Below are positions 33,215 to 41,931 of a stretch of DNA of 64,000 bases, in pieces. Position numbers and translations under genes: made by a program. Every line of letters begins with the position of its first letter. The stretch's first letter is position 1. Source of the DNA: Picosynechococcus sp. PCC 7117 (GTDB lineage: Bacteria > Cyanobacteriota > Cyanobacteriia > Cyanobacteriales > MRBY01); contig NZ_CP016482.1 in assembly GCF_001693275.1 (NCBI RefSeq), positions 124,001-188,000 of the forward strand, in the 5' to 3' direction. The notes beneath the pieces were generated by a model. That model had not been told where the DNA came from and did not search any database. It saw only the letters and a list, made by a program, of their open reading frames with translations.

Positions 33215-34633
33215 TTATTCATAGTACTTCATTTCCTTAAATAATTGTTCAATTCTCTCAGTTTTTGTGGATTTTTTTTCAACTCCAAGCAAAACTGGCA
33301 AAGTACAATTCATAAAATCATCGGGCTTAATAGACTCTTGAACTAGCTTAAAAAGATTATTCTCAAGAACATAGTTATCTATACTGGCGAGTTGAACCAC
33401 TTGCAATTTCAGACGAAGACTATAAGCCCAAATAAAAATCTTTTCGATTGCTCGAGAAATTTGTGCATGACCAAATTTATCAATGTAATAAATAAGCAAG
33501 CAATCAAAAATCATTCGAACATATTGATCTCCTGTTCGTTTGTGACCTTCATATTCATCGATAGTTTTTAAAATAGCTCTTGCATCTCCATCTAGCTCAT
33601 TTATCGAAATTAGCTTTAGATTCAACACAAATTTTTTATTTTTCTCACCCTGGTTCTCTTGATAGAACTCAATCACTTTAAAATACTCATTTATCAATTC
33701 TTGATAGTGAGCAACCATTTCGAAGAAACGTCTGCCATTAATAATAATTTGATCTAGATGAAAAGGGAATCTTAAATTATGGCCGTCAATTTTACGTTCA
33801 TAGGACTGATTATAGCAATCAACAAAATGGTGAGTTATCTGTAATTGTTTGACATAAGGATAACTAGCAGTTATATCAATATTAACACCTTTAAATAAAA
33901 CGGTTTCTTCCTTGCCAAAATAACGAGAGGAGGATCCCTTAGACCAGTTCCGAATTCGATATAAATATTGGGAAAATAGGATTGCTAAATCTTTCGTTTT
34001 GCTATTTTCCCACTTTTCAACAGTAGAAATTTTCAAGACTTCATCTTCTGGATGAAATTCTCGTAAGTGATAAGCTTTTAGTAAATCATGTGGTTCCAGA
34101 TCTCGACCACGTGCATTCTGAGAATCAAAAAACTGAAATGCCTCAGAAATATCACTTAGAATAAAAGTTACAACTTCACATTTATTTAGAAAAAAATCAA
34201 TGTTTTCTTCTGTAAAATCAGAACGACCAATAATGCGGCAAATTTCAAGGTAGTTATTCTGGATGTTTGTCTTTGAAACTATACTTTTAAAACTTGGGAC
34301 TATCATGTCCCGTTTCAAGTGGTTTAAATATTCTTTTAAATCTTCACGTTCAAGATTATCCTGACGCAATTCGGATAATGCTCGAATAGCTAACAAAAGT
34401 GTTATTATTCTCTGCTGACCATCAACAATATTTTTCTTTTCTCCTTCTTGATGAAATACAATCGTCCCAAGACGATAAGAAGATTTATCTCTATGGGCTA
34501 CGATGTCGATGAAAAGTTGATTGACATTTTTTGCAGTCCACTTGTATGGACGCTGATACAATGGAATGGACAAACTATCATCTGAGAGAAGTTCTCTAAG
34601 CGTTAATATTTGACGATCAGGCGATCTTTGCAT
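33215..34633 (-). CDS. DUF262-domain protein (GmrS/RloF-like)
   Basis: 472 residues. The DUF262 ParB/Srx-like signature is present: IPLYQRPYKW (residues 23-32) and VDGQQRIITLLLAI (from residue 70), followed by FFDSQNARGRDLEPHDLLKAYHL, the usual downstream motif. No DUF1524 His-Me finger (HxxP with Asn) is seen at the C-terminus, unlike the next gene. The start of the second DUF262 gene overlaps its stop by 8 bp, so the two were translated together. DUF262 domains bind or hydrolyse nucleotides in type IV restriction proteins. The region is AT-rich and without HIP1 sites, suggesting transfer. Its partner is broken, so the system is probably inactive. Confidence 0.85.
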   Translation of the reverse strand: MQRSPDRQILTLRELLSDDSLSIPLYQRPYKWTAKNVNQLFIDIVAHRDKSSYRLGTIVFHQEGEKKNIVDGQQRIITLLLAIRALSELRQDNLEREDLKEYLNHLKRDMIVPSFKSIVSKTNIQNNYLEICRIIGRSDFTEENIDFFLNKCEVVTFILSDISEAFQFFDSQNARGRDLEPHDLLKAYHLREFHPEDEVLKISTVEKWENSKTKDLAILFSQYLYRIRNWSKGSSSRYFGKEETVLFKGVNIDITASYPYVKQLQITHHFVDCYNQSYERKIDGHNLRFPFHLDQIIINGRRFFEMVAHYQELINEYFKVIEFYQENQGEKNKKFVLNLKLISINELDGDARAILKTIDEYEGHKRTGDQYVRMIFDCLLIYYIDKFGHAQISRAIEKIFIWAYSLRLKLQVVQLASIDNYVLENNLFKLVQESIKPDDFMNCTLPVLLGVEKKSTKTERIEQLFKEMKYYE

Positions 34634-34680
34634 TCATATTTTCTCCAAATTCTAATATCATATAGCAATGTAACTAATTT

Positions 34681-35040
34681 TCATTGTGGCGATCGCCTAC
34701 CCCCAATTTCAGCATCTACTAAAGGTTTTAACTGCTGAAGTAGTTCAGGAATCCTTTGTTCAACGACATCCCAAACAATATCAAGATCAATCTGATCATA
34801 TTCGTGAACCAGTACATCGCGCATACCTGCTAAGTTACGCCACGGAATTTCTGGATGGCGTTCTCGGAAGTCCTTGGACAATCGCTTAGTTGCTTCTCCA
34901 ATAATCGTAATTTGATACAGTAAAGCCGAAATTTCTTTTTCATTATTCAATAATGCTTCTCGACTCAACCCTTGGGTAAAGCGGATAATCCTTTGGGCAG
35001 CTTGCTGAATATCGATTAAACTCTCAAGATCCCTTGGCAT
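34681..35040 (-). CDS. HepT-like RNase toxin (DUF86)
   Basis: 119 residues of the HEPN-type DUF86 family. The catalytic RX4HXY motif is present as RDVLVHEYD near residue 75. The start overlaps the MntA-like gene by 17 bp. In HepT/MntA modules the HEPN RNase is the toxin and is inactivated by AMPylation on the Tyr of this motif by its partner. Confidence 0.93.
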   Translation of the reverse strand: MPRDLESLIDIQQAAQRIIRFTQGLSREALLNNEKEISALLYQITIIGEATKRLSKDFRERHPEIPWRNLAGMRDVLVHEYDQIDLDIVWDVVEQRIPELLQQLKPLVDAEIGGRRSPQ

Positions 35041-35350
35041 AAATCACCTCAGCCGATTCCAGAATATTTTTACGCCGCAGCCAATTACTACTCCGGTCGA
35101 TCGCCCCTTTGATCAGCAGATCGACTTTGCGACCCATAAGAGCTTCTAACTCTTGCTTGATCTGAATGGTTTCATTAAACCCCCGCTGGAAGTCGGGAGC
35201 AAAGGTGACCAGAACATCAATATCACTGTCTGAGCGAAAGTCATCCCGCAACACGGAACCAAAGAGGGCAAATTCTATAATCTGCCAGCGTTCACAGAAT
35301 TGTTCGATGGCCTCAAGGGGTTGAGGTAGATTTTTTAGGGTTGTTTGCAT
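35024..35350 (-). CDS. MntA-like nucleotidyltransferase antitoxin
   Basis: 108 residues, a minimal nucleotidyltransferase with the GSX10DXD motif: LFGSVLRDDFRSDSDIDVLV near residues 29-48. It probably AMPylates the HepT toxin encoded immediately downstream. Both catalytic Asp residues are present, so the pair looks functional. The module sits next to the DUF262 genes. Confidence 0.93.
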   Translation of the reverse strand: MQTTLKNLPQPLEAIEQFCERWQIIEFALFGSVLRDDFRSDSDIDVLVTFAPDFQRGFNETIQIKQELEALMGRKVDLLIKGAIDRSSNWLRRKNILESAEVIYAKGS

Positions 35351-35401
35351 CGCTCAGACAATACTTGGTGGGATAGGCTGCATGGTTTGGGCATTGTGCC
35401 A

Positions 35402-36664
35402 TTATTCTTTCGGTCGTTTTTTACCATATTGGGCCGACCGACTACGATTTAAATGATACTTTTCCGCCATCGCGCGTTTACGAGACATTTGGCGATCGCC
35501 CGTCTCAAAATCCTCAGCTAAATCTTTTAAATTAGACAATTCTTCCATCAAGGGAGCTGAAGCAGGCATGGCTTCTAATGTCTTAGCTGAATCATTTAAA
35601 AATTGCACTGCCCCGGTCACATCCCCCTGGTCTAAACGGTCGATGGCCTCCTGGCGCGCTCGGGCTGCCATTAACAAAGCCACCTGTTCTTGTACTTCTG
35701 GGTTGGCCGGAAAATCACTCAGTTGTTCTGGGTTTACCACCTGTAACTGTAAAGTGGCTGTCTGGGTTAAGGTTTCGCCATGTTCAGTATCCTCCCACTG
35801 TAAGGCGACCTCAAGGACATCCGTTGCCCCATCACAAGCAGGTACACGCAACCGCACCACCACCTTTAGGGGATTAGCGACGGTTAGATTCGGTAACTTA
35901 ATCGCCCCGGATTCCTCCCGCTCCAAATCATTCAGCACTTCTTTAACCGTTGTTCCTGCTTGGGAGTCAAGTTTTAAGGTGACAGAACGCCCAACGGTGG
36001 TGGCTAAACCCTGCAATTCTGTCTCAAAGATTTGCGGTAAATCTTCTGGTGAAGCGATGTGGAAGAAGTTACCATCGCCACTGCGGGCGATCGCCTCTAG
36101 GAGATCCTCGTCATAATCCCGCCCAACCCCCAGGGCAGAGGTGCTAATGCCGGTTTTCATCAGTCCGTGGACATCGGTAGCGATCACATCGGGGTTTGTT
36201 TCTCCCACATTGGCTAAGCCATCAGACAGGAGGATCACCCGGTTCAAATGGTCGTTGTTTAGATATTGACCCACTTGGATGCCTCCCTGTACCCAACCAT
36301 CATGAAGCGCCGTCGAGCTGCCTGAACGAATCAGTTTAATCGTCTCTAACAGTCGCTGTTTGTCAGTGGCAAGGGTGCTGGGAATCTTCGTCTCCACCTG
36401 GGTATCAAATAGGGTCAAACTCAGGCGATCGCTCGGTAGCAGTTGCTCGATGGCATAGGCGATCGCCTGTTTGGCATAATCCAGCTTATTGCCGTGCATC
36501 GACCCGGACTTATCCAGCACAAACCCCAAATTCAGCGGCGGCCGGGCGTTGTTATCCAGCTCCACCAGAGGCGGCTCGATTTTAATCAGCACATCTAAAG
36601 TGACAGAGCGACCCTGGGCGATCGCCCCGTGCATTGGAATTAGAGAAATCATGGGCATATTCAT
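35402..36664 (-). CDS. von Willebrand factor A domain protein
   Basis: 420 residues. The VWA domain begins near residue 45 with the MIDAS motif DKSGSMHG and continues with SGSSTALHDG (second metal-site Thr) and LLSDGLANVG (Asp). Downstream is a beta-rich region (residues 220-310) and a helical, charged C-terminus (ARARQEAIDRLDQGDVTGAV) ending in a basic tail. There is no signal peptide, so it is cytoplasmic. The ATG overlaps the stop of the MerR-like gene by 4 bp, so the two work as a unit. VWA proteins often partner AAA ATPases; none is nearby. Confidence 0.85.
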   Translation of the reverse strand: MNMPMISLIPMHGAIAQGRSVTLDVLIKIEPPLVELDNNARPPLNLGFVLDKSGSMHGNKLDYAKQAIAYAIEQLLPSDRLSLTLFDTQVETKIPSTLATDKQRLLETIKLIRSGSSTALHDGWVQGGIQVGQYLNNDHLNRVILLSDGLANVGETNPDVIATDVHGLMKTGISTSALGVGRDYDEDLLEAIARSGDGNFFHIASPEDLPQIFETELQGLATTVGRSVTLKLDSQAGTTVKEVLNDLEREESGAIKLPNLTVANPLKVVVRLRVPACDGATDVLEVALQWEDTEHGETLTQTATLQLQVVNPEQLSDFPANPEVQEQVALLMAARARQEAIDRLDQGDVTGAVQFLNDSAKTLEAMPASAPLMEELSNLKDLAEDFETGDRQMSRKRAMAEKYHLNRSRSAQYGKKRPKE

Positions 36665-37335
36665 TTCAATACCTGCCTAGATTGAAAAATAGCTTGAAGT
36701 TTGCGTGAAATTAATTGAGATAAATTGGCTAGTTCCTGGGGCGTCACCGGTGGCATAAAATCCTCACGGATATTCAGTTCCAAACCCGGCAAAATTTCCA
36801 CTCGCCGCCAGTGGGAAACCGTCACCCGGTCTGTTTGCCCCTCCGCCTGGGAGAGCTCTTTGGACTGGCCATATTCAGATGCATAATGCAAATCCTGAGG
36901 CTTTGTTTTGGGAAAACTCACCTTATTCCCCTGGCGAGCCTTTACTTGACTTAAAAAGGCGATCGCTGGATTGCGCATCTCTGCTTTGATCTGAACACCC
37001 CCCTGTAGTAATCCCTCTAATTCGGCATTACGCTTATTGCCCATAATCGGCTGCATCGAGGCGATACTATAGCCTTCACTCAACAAACGACGAATTAACA
37101 ACAATTGCAGTAGATGGCGATAGAGATAACGGGCTTCTCGACCATCTTTTTCTGGTTTATCCAAAACGCCCTTTGTCGTATAGAAACGCACTAGACGCGG
37201 ATTCACCTCCCGTTCAGAACGATCATTGACCGGCTTCCCTGCCAAGTATTGGGGCAATAGTTCATTCGTGATTCGCACGAAGGTATCAATATCCCATGCA
37301 GGGTTGGCCAGAGAGAGTTCAACTAGGGTGTCCAT
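36661..37335 (-). CDS. MerR-like regulator paired with the VWA protein
   Basis: 224 residues. Residues about 35-100 match a MerR-type helix-turn-helix (VNPRLVRFYTTKGVLDKPEK followed by YLYRHLLQLLLIRRLLSEGY). The C-terminal 120 residues lack the usual MerR Cys sensor and have a Ser/Gln-rich linker and a final helix. It probably regulates its own two-gene operon. The signal and target are unknown. Confidence 0.8.
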   Translation of the reverse strand: MDTLVELSLANPAWDIDTFVRITNELLPQYLAGKPVNDRSEREVNPRLVRFYTTKGVLDKPEKDGREARYLYRHLLQLLLIRRLLSEGYSIASMQPIMGNKRNAELEGLLQGGVQIKAEMRNPAIAFLSQVKARQGNKVSFPKTKPQDLHYASEYGQSKELSQAEGQTDRVTVSHWRRVEILPGLELNIREDFMPPVTPQELANLSQLISRKLQAIFQSRQVLK

Positions 37336-37626
37336 AATTCAACAATAATTATTGCAGTTAAAAATGTCAATATCTTTCTTTTGATCCAAGGAACGGGCTT
37401 TATTACTTGTGTCTCTTCATCATTCAGAACAGCTGTAAATGCCGAATATCAGAAGCTTTGCCGGAAACTGCCAAAAGTCCTCCCAACAAGGCTTCTGCCA
37501 CTAATGTCGCAATATTGCAAAAGAAACTGTTGACATTACCTGGAATTTCCTTTACTATGTGTTTCATCAACAGTCTGCTTTTTCTTCGCTACATCGTTCA
37601 TCCTAACTTTTCAAAATTTATTACCT

Positions 37627-37968
37627 ATGGCCCTCGAACTCCACAATTTCATCTGGTCCGAAGTACGTCTTATCCAAGTCGAAACTCAACCCCACCACAT
37701 CGCTGGTGTCCTCGCTGAGGTTAATCGCGTCATCCGAGAAAATGACCTCAATTGGGAGGATGTTTACTCTGCTTACTACGAATGTGAGGCCGATGGCACT
37801 ATCACGTTCTACGAGGCAGAAAGCGCCAAAGCGGGTAATTCTGGCATCTGGACTTACATGGTCTACGACTGTGAAGAAGGCGAAGAAGAGGTGAGCACCA
37901 AAGCTGATCTCGATACCTTCAGACCGGCCCTGCAATTGCAACAATCCTTAAAGGTTACCTCTGTATAG
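37627..37968 (+). CDS. Small acidic protein of unknown function (113 aa)
   Basis: I do not recognise it. Acidic and soluble, with an N-terminal half that may form beta-strands (ALELHNFIWSEVRLIQVETQ) and a Tyr/Glu-rich middle (VYSAYYECEADGTITFYEAE). ATG at 37627. The next plus-strand gene starts 42 bp later and they may form a transcription unit. Convergent with nothing upstream; the 290 bp before it are AT-rich. Confidence 0.55.
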   Translation: MALELHNFIWSEVRLIQVETQPHHIAGVLAEVNRVIRENDLNWEDVYSAYYECEADGTITFYEAESAKAGNSGIWTYMVYDCEEGEEEVSTKADLDTFRPALQLQQSLKVTSV

Positions 37969-38010
37969 AGGTCAATATTCAACAACTTTCTTTTTCTGTC
38001 CAATAAAAAT

Positions 38011-38595
38011 ATGGGGTTTCTCAAAATGGATTTATCACAACTGAAATGGCTTAAAAATGTCAATCCAGGCAGTGGTTGGGCCTATGCTGATCCTGCTGAA
38101 ATGCCACTCCCAGAGGCTAAAATTTTTCGCCTCGAGTGGAAAAAAGATAGAGCTGATGCTCAAAAACCGAACAAAGGTGATTTAATCGCCTTGGTGCAAC
38201 ATGCAAGAGTAACTCATATCGTTGAGGTGCTTGACGATACAGTCTATGACACCAAAAAAGCAGAATGGGGTCTCTATCGTGTCGTCAAAGCTATTTGGAT
38301 GCCGCCAAAGGGCTTTAATTGGGCTCAGTTGCCTCACCAAGAAGAAATTTTTGGGGTTAAACACCTTCCTTCAAGCGGTCACACCTATGCAATACCAATT
38401 CCGAGTATGAGAAGTTCTCCGGCATGGCAAGAGTACAGCGATCTTCAAGGCTTTCAAGAACACGTAAGTGAATATTTAGAGCTTTTATGTCCCCAACCTC
38501 AAAAAAAGCGATATCGTGGCCTCCAAGGCCGCATGCAAAGCAGCGTAAATCCAAGTGGGGAACCCACATTCACAATAGTAGAAGAGAATCAATAA
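38011..38595 (+). CDS. Uncharacterised protein, possibly of a PUA/EVE-like fold (194 aa)
   Basis: Unrecognised. The middle region (GDLIALVQHARVTHIVEVLD, then WGLYRVVKAIWMPPKGFNWA) resembles PUA-like or EVE-like domains that bind modified nucleobases, but the resemblance is loose. No catalytic motif or membrane segment. ATG at 38011, with an in-frame ATG at 38026 as alternative; neither has a strong ribosome site. Confidence 0.5.
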   Translation: MGFLKMDLSQLKWLKNVNPGSGWAYADPAEMPLPEAKIFRLEWKKDRADAQKPNKGDLIALVQHARVTHIVEVLDDTVYDTKKAEWGLYRVVKAIWMPPKGFNWAQLPHQEEIFGVKHLPSSGHTYAIPIPSMRSSPAWQEYSDLQGFQEHVSEYLELLCPQPQKKRYRGLQGRMQSSVNPSGEPTFTIVEENQ

Positions 38596-38791
38596 AAAGT
38601 TTTCTTAAAAAGGGTCAGCTTCTTTCGTTATGCATAAAAGCCTCGTTAAGCCTCATTTCAATAAAAGCGATGGTTTATTTTGCGATATTTCGCCAATGTC
38701 ACGAGCATTACTCAAATCTTAGCAGGATTAAAAGTTTATCCTCACCTTTTTAACTTTTTTAGTCACATTTTATATTCTATCGATAACCATC

Positions 38792-39250
38792 ATGAAACTT
38801 GCAGAAGCATTAATTCTACGCGCCGATAGTCAAACAAAAGTTTCTCAACTACGCCAACGTTTAGTTAAAGTTGCTAAAGTCCAAGAGGGGGAAGAACCAC
38901 CAGAAAACCCCCAAGATCTATTAAATCAACTAGATGAAATATTCTCACAACTAGAAATCTTAATTCAGTGCATCAATCGTACTAATTCCCAAGCAGATTT
39001 TGGCGATGGTCTAACACTAGCTGATGCGCTTGCGAAACGTGATGTACTATCCATGCGTTACCAAGCTTTAAACAAGTTAGTAGACTCCGCATCAGACTTA
39101 CAAGACCGTTATAGTCGTACAGAAATAAAAATGTGTAGTACAGTTAATGTTGTCAAGATGCAAAAGAAACTTGACCGTTTGGCGAAACAATATCGAGAAC
39201 TCGACACAAAAATCCAGAGCATGAACTGGCAAGTAGATTTACTAGAATAA
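38792..39250 (+). CDS. DIP1984-family (septicolysin-like) protein
   Basis: 152 residues, almost entirely helical and probably a coiled coil. The N-terminus MKLAEALILRADSQTKVSQL and the block LEILIQCINRTNSQADFGDG match the DIP1984/septicolysin family, conserved in bacteria and of unknown role. ATG at 38792. It stands alone; the 196 bp upstream show no gene. Confidence 0.75.
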   Translation: MKLAEALILRADSQTKVSQLRQRLVKVAKVQEGEEPPENPQDLLNQLDEIFSQLEILIQCINRTNSQADFGDGLTLADALAKRDVLSMRYQALNKLVDSASDLQDRYSRTEIKMCSTVNVVKMQKKLDRLAKQYRELDTKIQSMNWQVDLLE

Positions 39251-39768
39251 TTGTGATGATCGGTAGTTAAATAGCAATTAAGGCGAGTGTAAAAGCTAAC
39301 CAACGAGCTAAAACTGTTGGACACCTTGGAATGGTATAGATGCTATGGGCAGCATCTTTAATAAATGGGTATGCTCAGCACTGTTACAAGGGTACAAATT
39401 ACTGTAAATGTTACAGACCATACACTGATTAATTGTTTTATTTAATGAGGGTGGGAACGGGGATTCATCACTTTTATCAATACAGTCAATACCAAAGTAT
39501 CAAGGCTTATTAAAATCTATGGATGAATCAGATTACTTAGTTCTCATCCGTGAAGAAGGCGATAAAAAATATGTTTCAACAGAAAGTTATCTCAGCAATT
39601 ATCCTGATTTTAAAGGGGTTAGGCTTGAGTCTTTTTTGGCACACAATTCCTACTGGAAAGATCTTTAGATCAAATAATCACAGAGGGTATGTATAAATGC
39701 ACCACCACATGGATGATTATCCCCTACCCAATTTATCAAAGTAGAGATCAATTATCAGAAATCGAACC
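39251..39768. other. Intergenic stretch with a short reading frame
   Basis: About 500 bp without a clear long gene. A 49-codon frame at 39519-39668 (ATG, then acidic residues, then YVSTESYLSNYPDFKGVRLE) reads like real protein. It extends in frame upstream to about 39465 without a good start, so it may be the 3' end of a decayed gene. No terminator or RNA gene is evident. Confidence 0.4.
39519..39668 (+). pseudogene. Short protein-like frame, probable gene remnant (49 aa)
   Basis: Starts ATG at 39519 and ends TAG at 39666-39668. Composition is acidic and protein-like, but the frame continues upstream (IPKYQGLLKS before the Met) without a start, suggesting the 3' remnant of a longer gene. No family recognised. 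Confidence 0.35.
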
Positions 39769-40056
39769 ATGACCCCAAATAAGTTTCATGCTTGCCCCAT
39801 TTGTGCTGAACCAGTACCTCATTGGGAGCGTTACCCCCGCGCCATTTGTCGAGATTGCAGCAACAAAGCTGCTGATATCCATGGCCAACACCTCAGTTTT
39901 TCGAATATTGACTTCGGCGGTGGTTTTCGGGCTACCTACACCGATGCAAAGACAGAATATCCTAGCCACATCTGCTATGTCGATGGCATCGAGTGCTGGG
40001 CCGATGAAGCGCGCTTTGGGGGCATCGTCATCCAGGCGGTTGCGGCAGAAAATTGA
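39769..40056 (+). CDS. Small zinc-ribbon-like protein (95 aa)
   Basis: The N-terminus has a four-Cys knuckle, CPIC (residues 9-12) and CRDC (27-30), typical of a zinc ribbon; the rest is short and beta-rich (FGGGFRATYTDAKTEYPSHI). No other feature. ATG at 39769, ending 1 bp before the convergent VapC remnant. Function unknown. Confidence 0.6.
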   Translation: MTPNKFHACPICAEPVPHWERYPRAICRDCSNKAADIHGQHLSFSNIDFGGGFRATYTDAKTEYPSHICYVDGIECWADEARFGGIVIQAVAAEN

Positions 40057-40433
40057 TTACAGGCGATATTCTTTCAAGGCGCGGATTCCCTTGATGCTCT
40101 CAAAGTCTCGATCCTGATGGAGCAGCACCAGGTCATAACTGAGGGCTAATTGGGCAATGCAGCAATCGATCGTACTTCTCACCGTCTTTCCTTCGCGACG
40201 GAGATCATAATAAATACGGGCTGCATACTGCCAGTGCTGAGGTTGTAAATCTAGGTAGTCCTGATCACTTAGATAAGTCGTCAATAGCTGTCATTCTTGC
40301 TCATCACGACTTCCTTGGAGCAACTCTACCTGGGTAAAACGGCTTAAATAGTAGGCTTCCTCCCCCACTATCGTCTCAAATCGCTGGCATATATTACCCG
40401 TTCGGTCACGGAAGAAATATCCACCAGAAACAT
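40057..40433 (-). pseudogene. Decayed VapC-type PIN toxin
   Basis: Starts ATG at 40433 (MFLVDISSVTERVIYASDLR), loses frame after DLRR, resumes as TIVGEEAYYLSRFTQVELLQ and hits an in-frame TGA where the family has Trp (RDEQE*QLLTTYL). It then reads intact to the C-terminus with DCCIAQLA and HQDRDFE. At least one frameshift and one nonsense mutation inactivate it. A VapB remnant lies directly upstream. Confidence 0.75.
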
Positions 40434-40436
40434 TCT

Positions 40437-40645
40437 TTAGCCTTCCTGGGAGTCACTACGGAGCATTTTGTAATCATAATTGGGCTGAAGTTGAATTTTG
40501 CCGCTTAAAGCCAGCAAATCATGTTTTTTCTGACTTTTATGAGGGCTTGGAGGGCAAGGTGCATCAGCTCTTTCTTGGTACGCACATTGGTTAAGCGAAA
40601 GGCTTCTTCAACCAGTTGATCATCGAGTTCTACATTTGTTCGCAT
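40437..40645 (-). pseudogene. Frameshifted VapB-type antitoxin
   Basis: Begins ATG at 40645 with MRTNVELDDQLVEEAFRLTN and VRTKKELMHLALQALIK, the start of a VapB-type antitoxin. A one-base shift then diverts the frame. In the correct frame the rest reads KSQKKHDLLALSGKIQLQPN and YDYKMLRSDSQEG before a TAA at 40437, matching the family's C-terminus. Both halves of the module are broken. Confidence 0.75.
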
Positions 40646-40817
40646 GGTTTTATGTGCAAGAAATGTATATCTGTGTCTGTATGTATGTAGTGCATCGACT
40701 ATAGCTCATCAGGGCTGGCTGGGTCGGCATGAGGACACTGAAGAGCAGCTCTTATGGGCGATCGCCGCTGATTAACTCCCTTTCCGAAGAATCCCTTCAG
40801 CTTTCAGTCTAAGGGGG

Positions 40818-41237
40818 TCAATCAGGCATAATCTGAAAATAGTCGCAATGCCTTGGACAAATCACAGAAAAATCCCGACGGTCAAGGGTGTAGATCGTCT
40901 CTATCTCTAATCTTTCGGCGATCGCCACAATCGCAGTATCTGTAAAATCAAGTTGATTATCAGCATAGATTTCTAAAAGCTCACTAATTCGCTTGCAGTC
41001 TTCTATCGTTGTTGCTTCGAGCTGTACCGCTTCTGGATGAATCCGCGAGATGAATTGACGCATTGCCCGATGACCTAGTCTGGAGGCAAGCAGGTAGCAA
41101 ATTTCTGGAACAACAGCGACGGGGAGCACCAATTTCCCAGAAGTATTTTGAGCAACACTCAGTACACGACGGTGATTTAAATCATCGCGATCGCTCAGGG
41201 CAAATAAAAAGCTGGTATCCAGAATGGCAGTCATCAT
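40818..41237 (-). CDS. PIN-domain toxin
   Basis: 139 residues from the ATG at 41237. The acidic PIN residues are present: Asp in AILDTSFLFALSD, Glu in VPEICYL, Asp in LDFTDTAIVAIAE and a late TLDRRDF. A single-strand RNase of the VapC type. The ATG overlaps the stop of the upstream antitoxin by 4 bp (ATGA). Confidence 0.9.
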   Translation of the reverse strand: MMTAILDTSFLFALSDRDDLNHRRVLSVAQNTSGKLVLPVAVVPEICYLLASRLGHRAMRQFISRIHPEAVQLEATTIEDCKRISELLEIYADNQLDFTDTAIVAIAERLEIETIYTLDRRDFSVICPRHCDYFQIMPD

Positions 41238-41515
41238 TTTTCTACGGATGAATTTGCCTGATGATGCCAACCCCGAAGCGAATCAATCTCAGTCCTAAGA
41301 ATCGCTTCATCCGATTCAGAAATATTCCGCTCACCCGATTGACCTAGACCCGCAATGTCTAATAAAAAGTTTTGCTGTAATTCTTGAGATCCTTGCTGTT
41401 GCTGGGTTTTGTAGCTTAGATAGTCAAGAAAATTCGCAAGTTCTGTTAAAACTTCATCCGGTAAAGTTTCAATTGTGTTGATGAGGTATTGACGTTCGAC
41501 AGTTGTTTTGGACAT
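41234..41515 (-). CDS. Antitoxin partner of the PIN toxin (DUF2281-like)
   Basis: 93 residues from the ATG at 41515 (an upstream in-frame start at 41542 is less likely). A helical region near residues 12-36 (LINTIETLPDEVLTELANFL, then DYLSYK) resembles DUF2281/YefM-like antitoxins that neutralise PIN toxins. The C-terminus is flexible and acidic, as expected for the toxin-binding part. Confidence 0.75.
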   Translation of the reverse strand: MSKTTVERQYLINTIETLPDEVLTELANFLDYLSYKTQQQQGSQELQQNFLLDIAGLGQSGERNISESDEAILRTEIDSLRGWHHQANSSVEK

Positions 41516-41676
41516 GGTACCAACCCTCCATAATTCATTCATTGTAGAATCCGCATCGGTACCTAGGGCATGCTAGGTCAACATAATAAGACTCGAGCGC
41601 GGCTCCTGTGGGCGATCGCCTTTGACATGACTACAAAGAGCTAAAATTATACATAAGATAATATTGAGCTAAACCC

Positions 41677-41928
41677 ATGGATATACATTTGAGAAAATGG
41701 GGCAATAGTTTAGGGCTACGCATCCCTCACCACCTCGTCGAAAGTTTCGGCTGGGATGAAACCTGTACCCTGGAATTGCAAGAAAAGGATGATACCCTCG
41801 TCATCCGCAAGAAACCGAGTGCTCCTACTTTGGATGAGTTACTAGCCAGCATCCCCGATGATTTTCAATATCCTGATGATGTTCAGGCCTTTTTAGAAAC
41901 ATCGGCAACAGGACGGGAGCTCCTGTAG
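41677..41928 (+). CDS. mazE: MazE/AbrB-fold antitoxin
   Basis: 83 residues. The N-terminus is the swapped-hairpin AbrB fold (LRKWGNSLGLRIPHHLVESF), followed by an acidic C-terminal tail. It precedes the MazF-like gene with 3 bp between stop and start and should neutralise it and autoregulate the operon. Confidence 0.92.
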   Translation: MDIHLRKWGNSLGLRIPHHLVESFGWDETCTLELQEKDDTLVIRKKPSAPTLDELLASIPDDFQYPDDVQAFLETSATGRELL

Positions 41929-41931
41929 ACC

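Larger units (their letters stand above)
30487..33222 (-). pseudogene. GmrSD-like DUF262/DUF1524 endonuclease gene, broken by IS1 and a frameshift
   Basis: Three blocks belong to one gene. The N-terminal 48 codons (33222-33076) end in IPMYQRNYAWGEAEIAQLIQ and hit a stop. A +1 frame continues with YYIGTLVVFDRG and VIDGQQRLTTLSLLAAYL (DUF262 ParB/Srx-like motif). After the IS1 insertion at 31107-31886 the frame resumes with KYWLDAALYYLFS. The C-terminus has DUF1524 features: VEHYYPQ and GNLCLISHSKNSRLSN. Removing the IS plus one 8-bp duplication restores the frame exactly across ...SQNY|KYWLD. With both lesions the protein cannot be full length. The intact product would be about 640 residues, a nuclease of the type restricting modified phage DNA. 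Confidence 0.85.
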
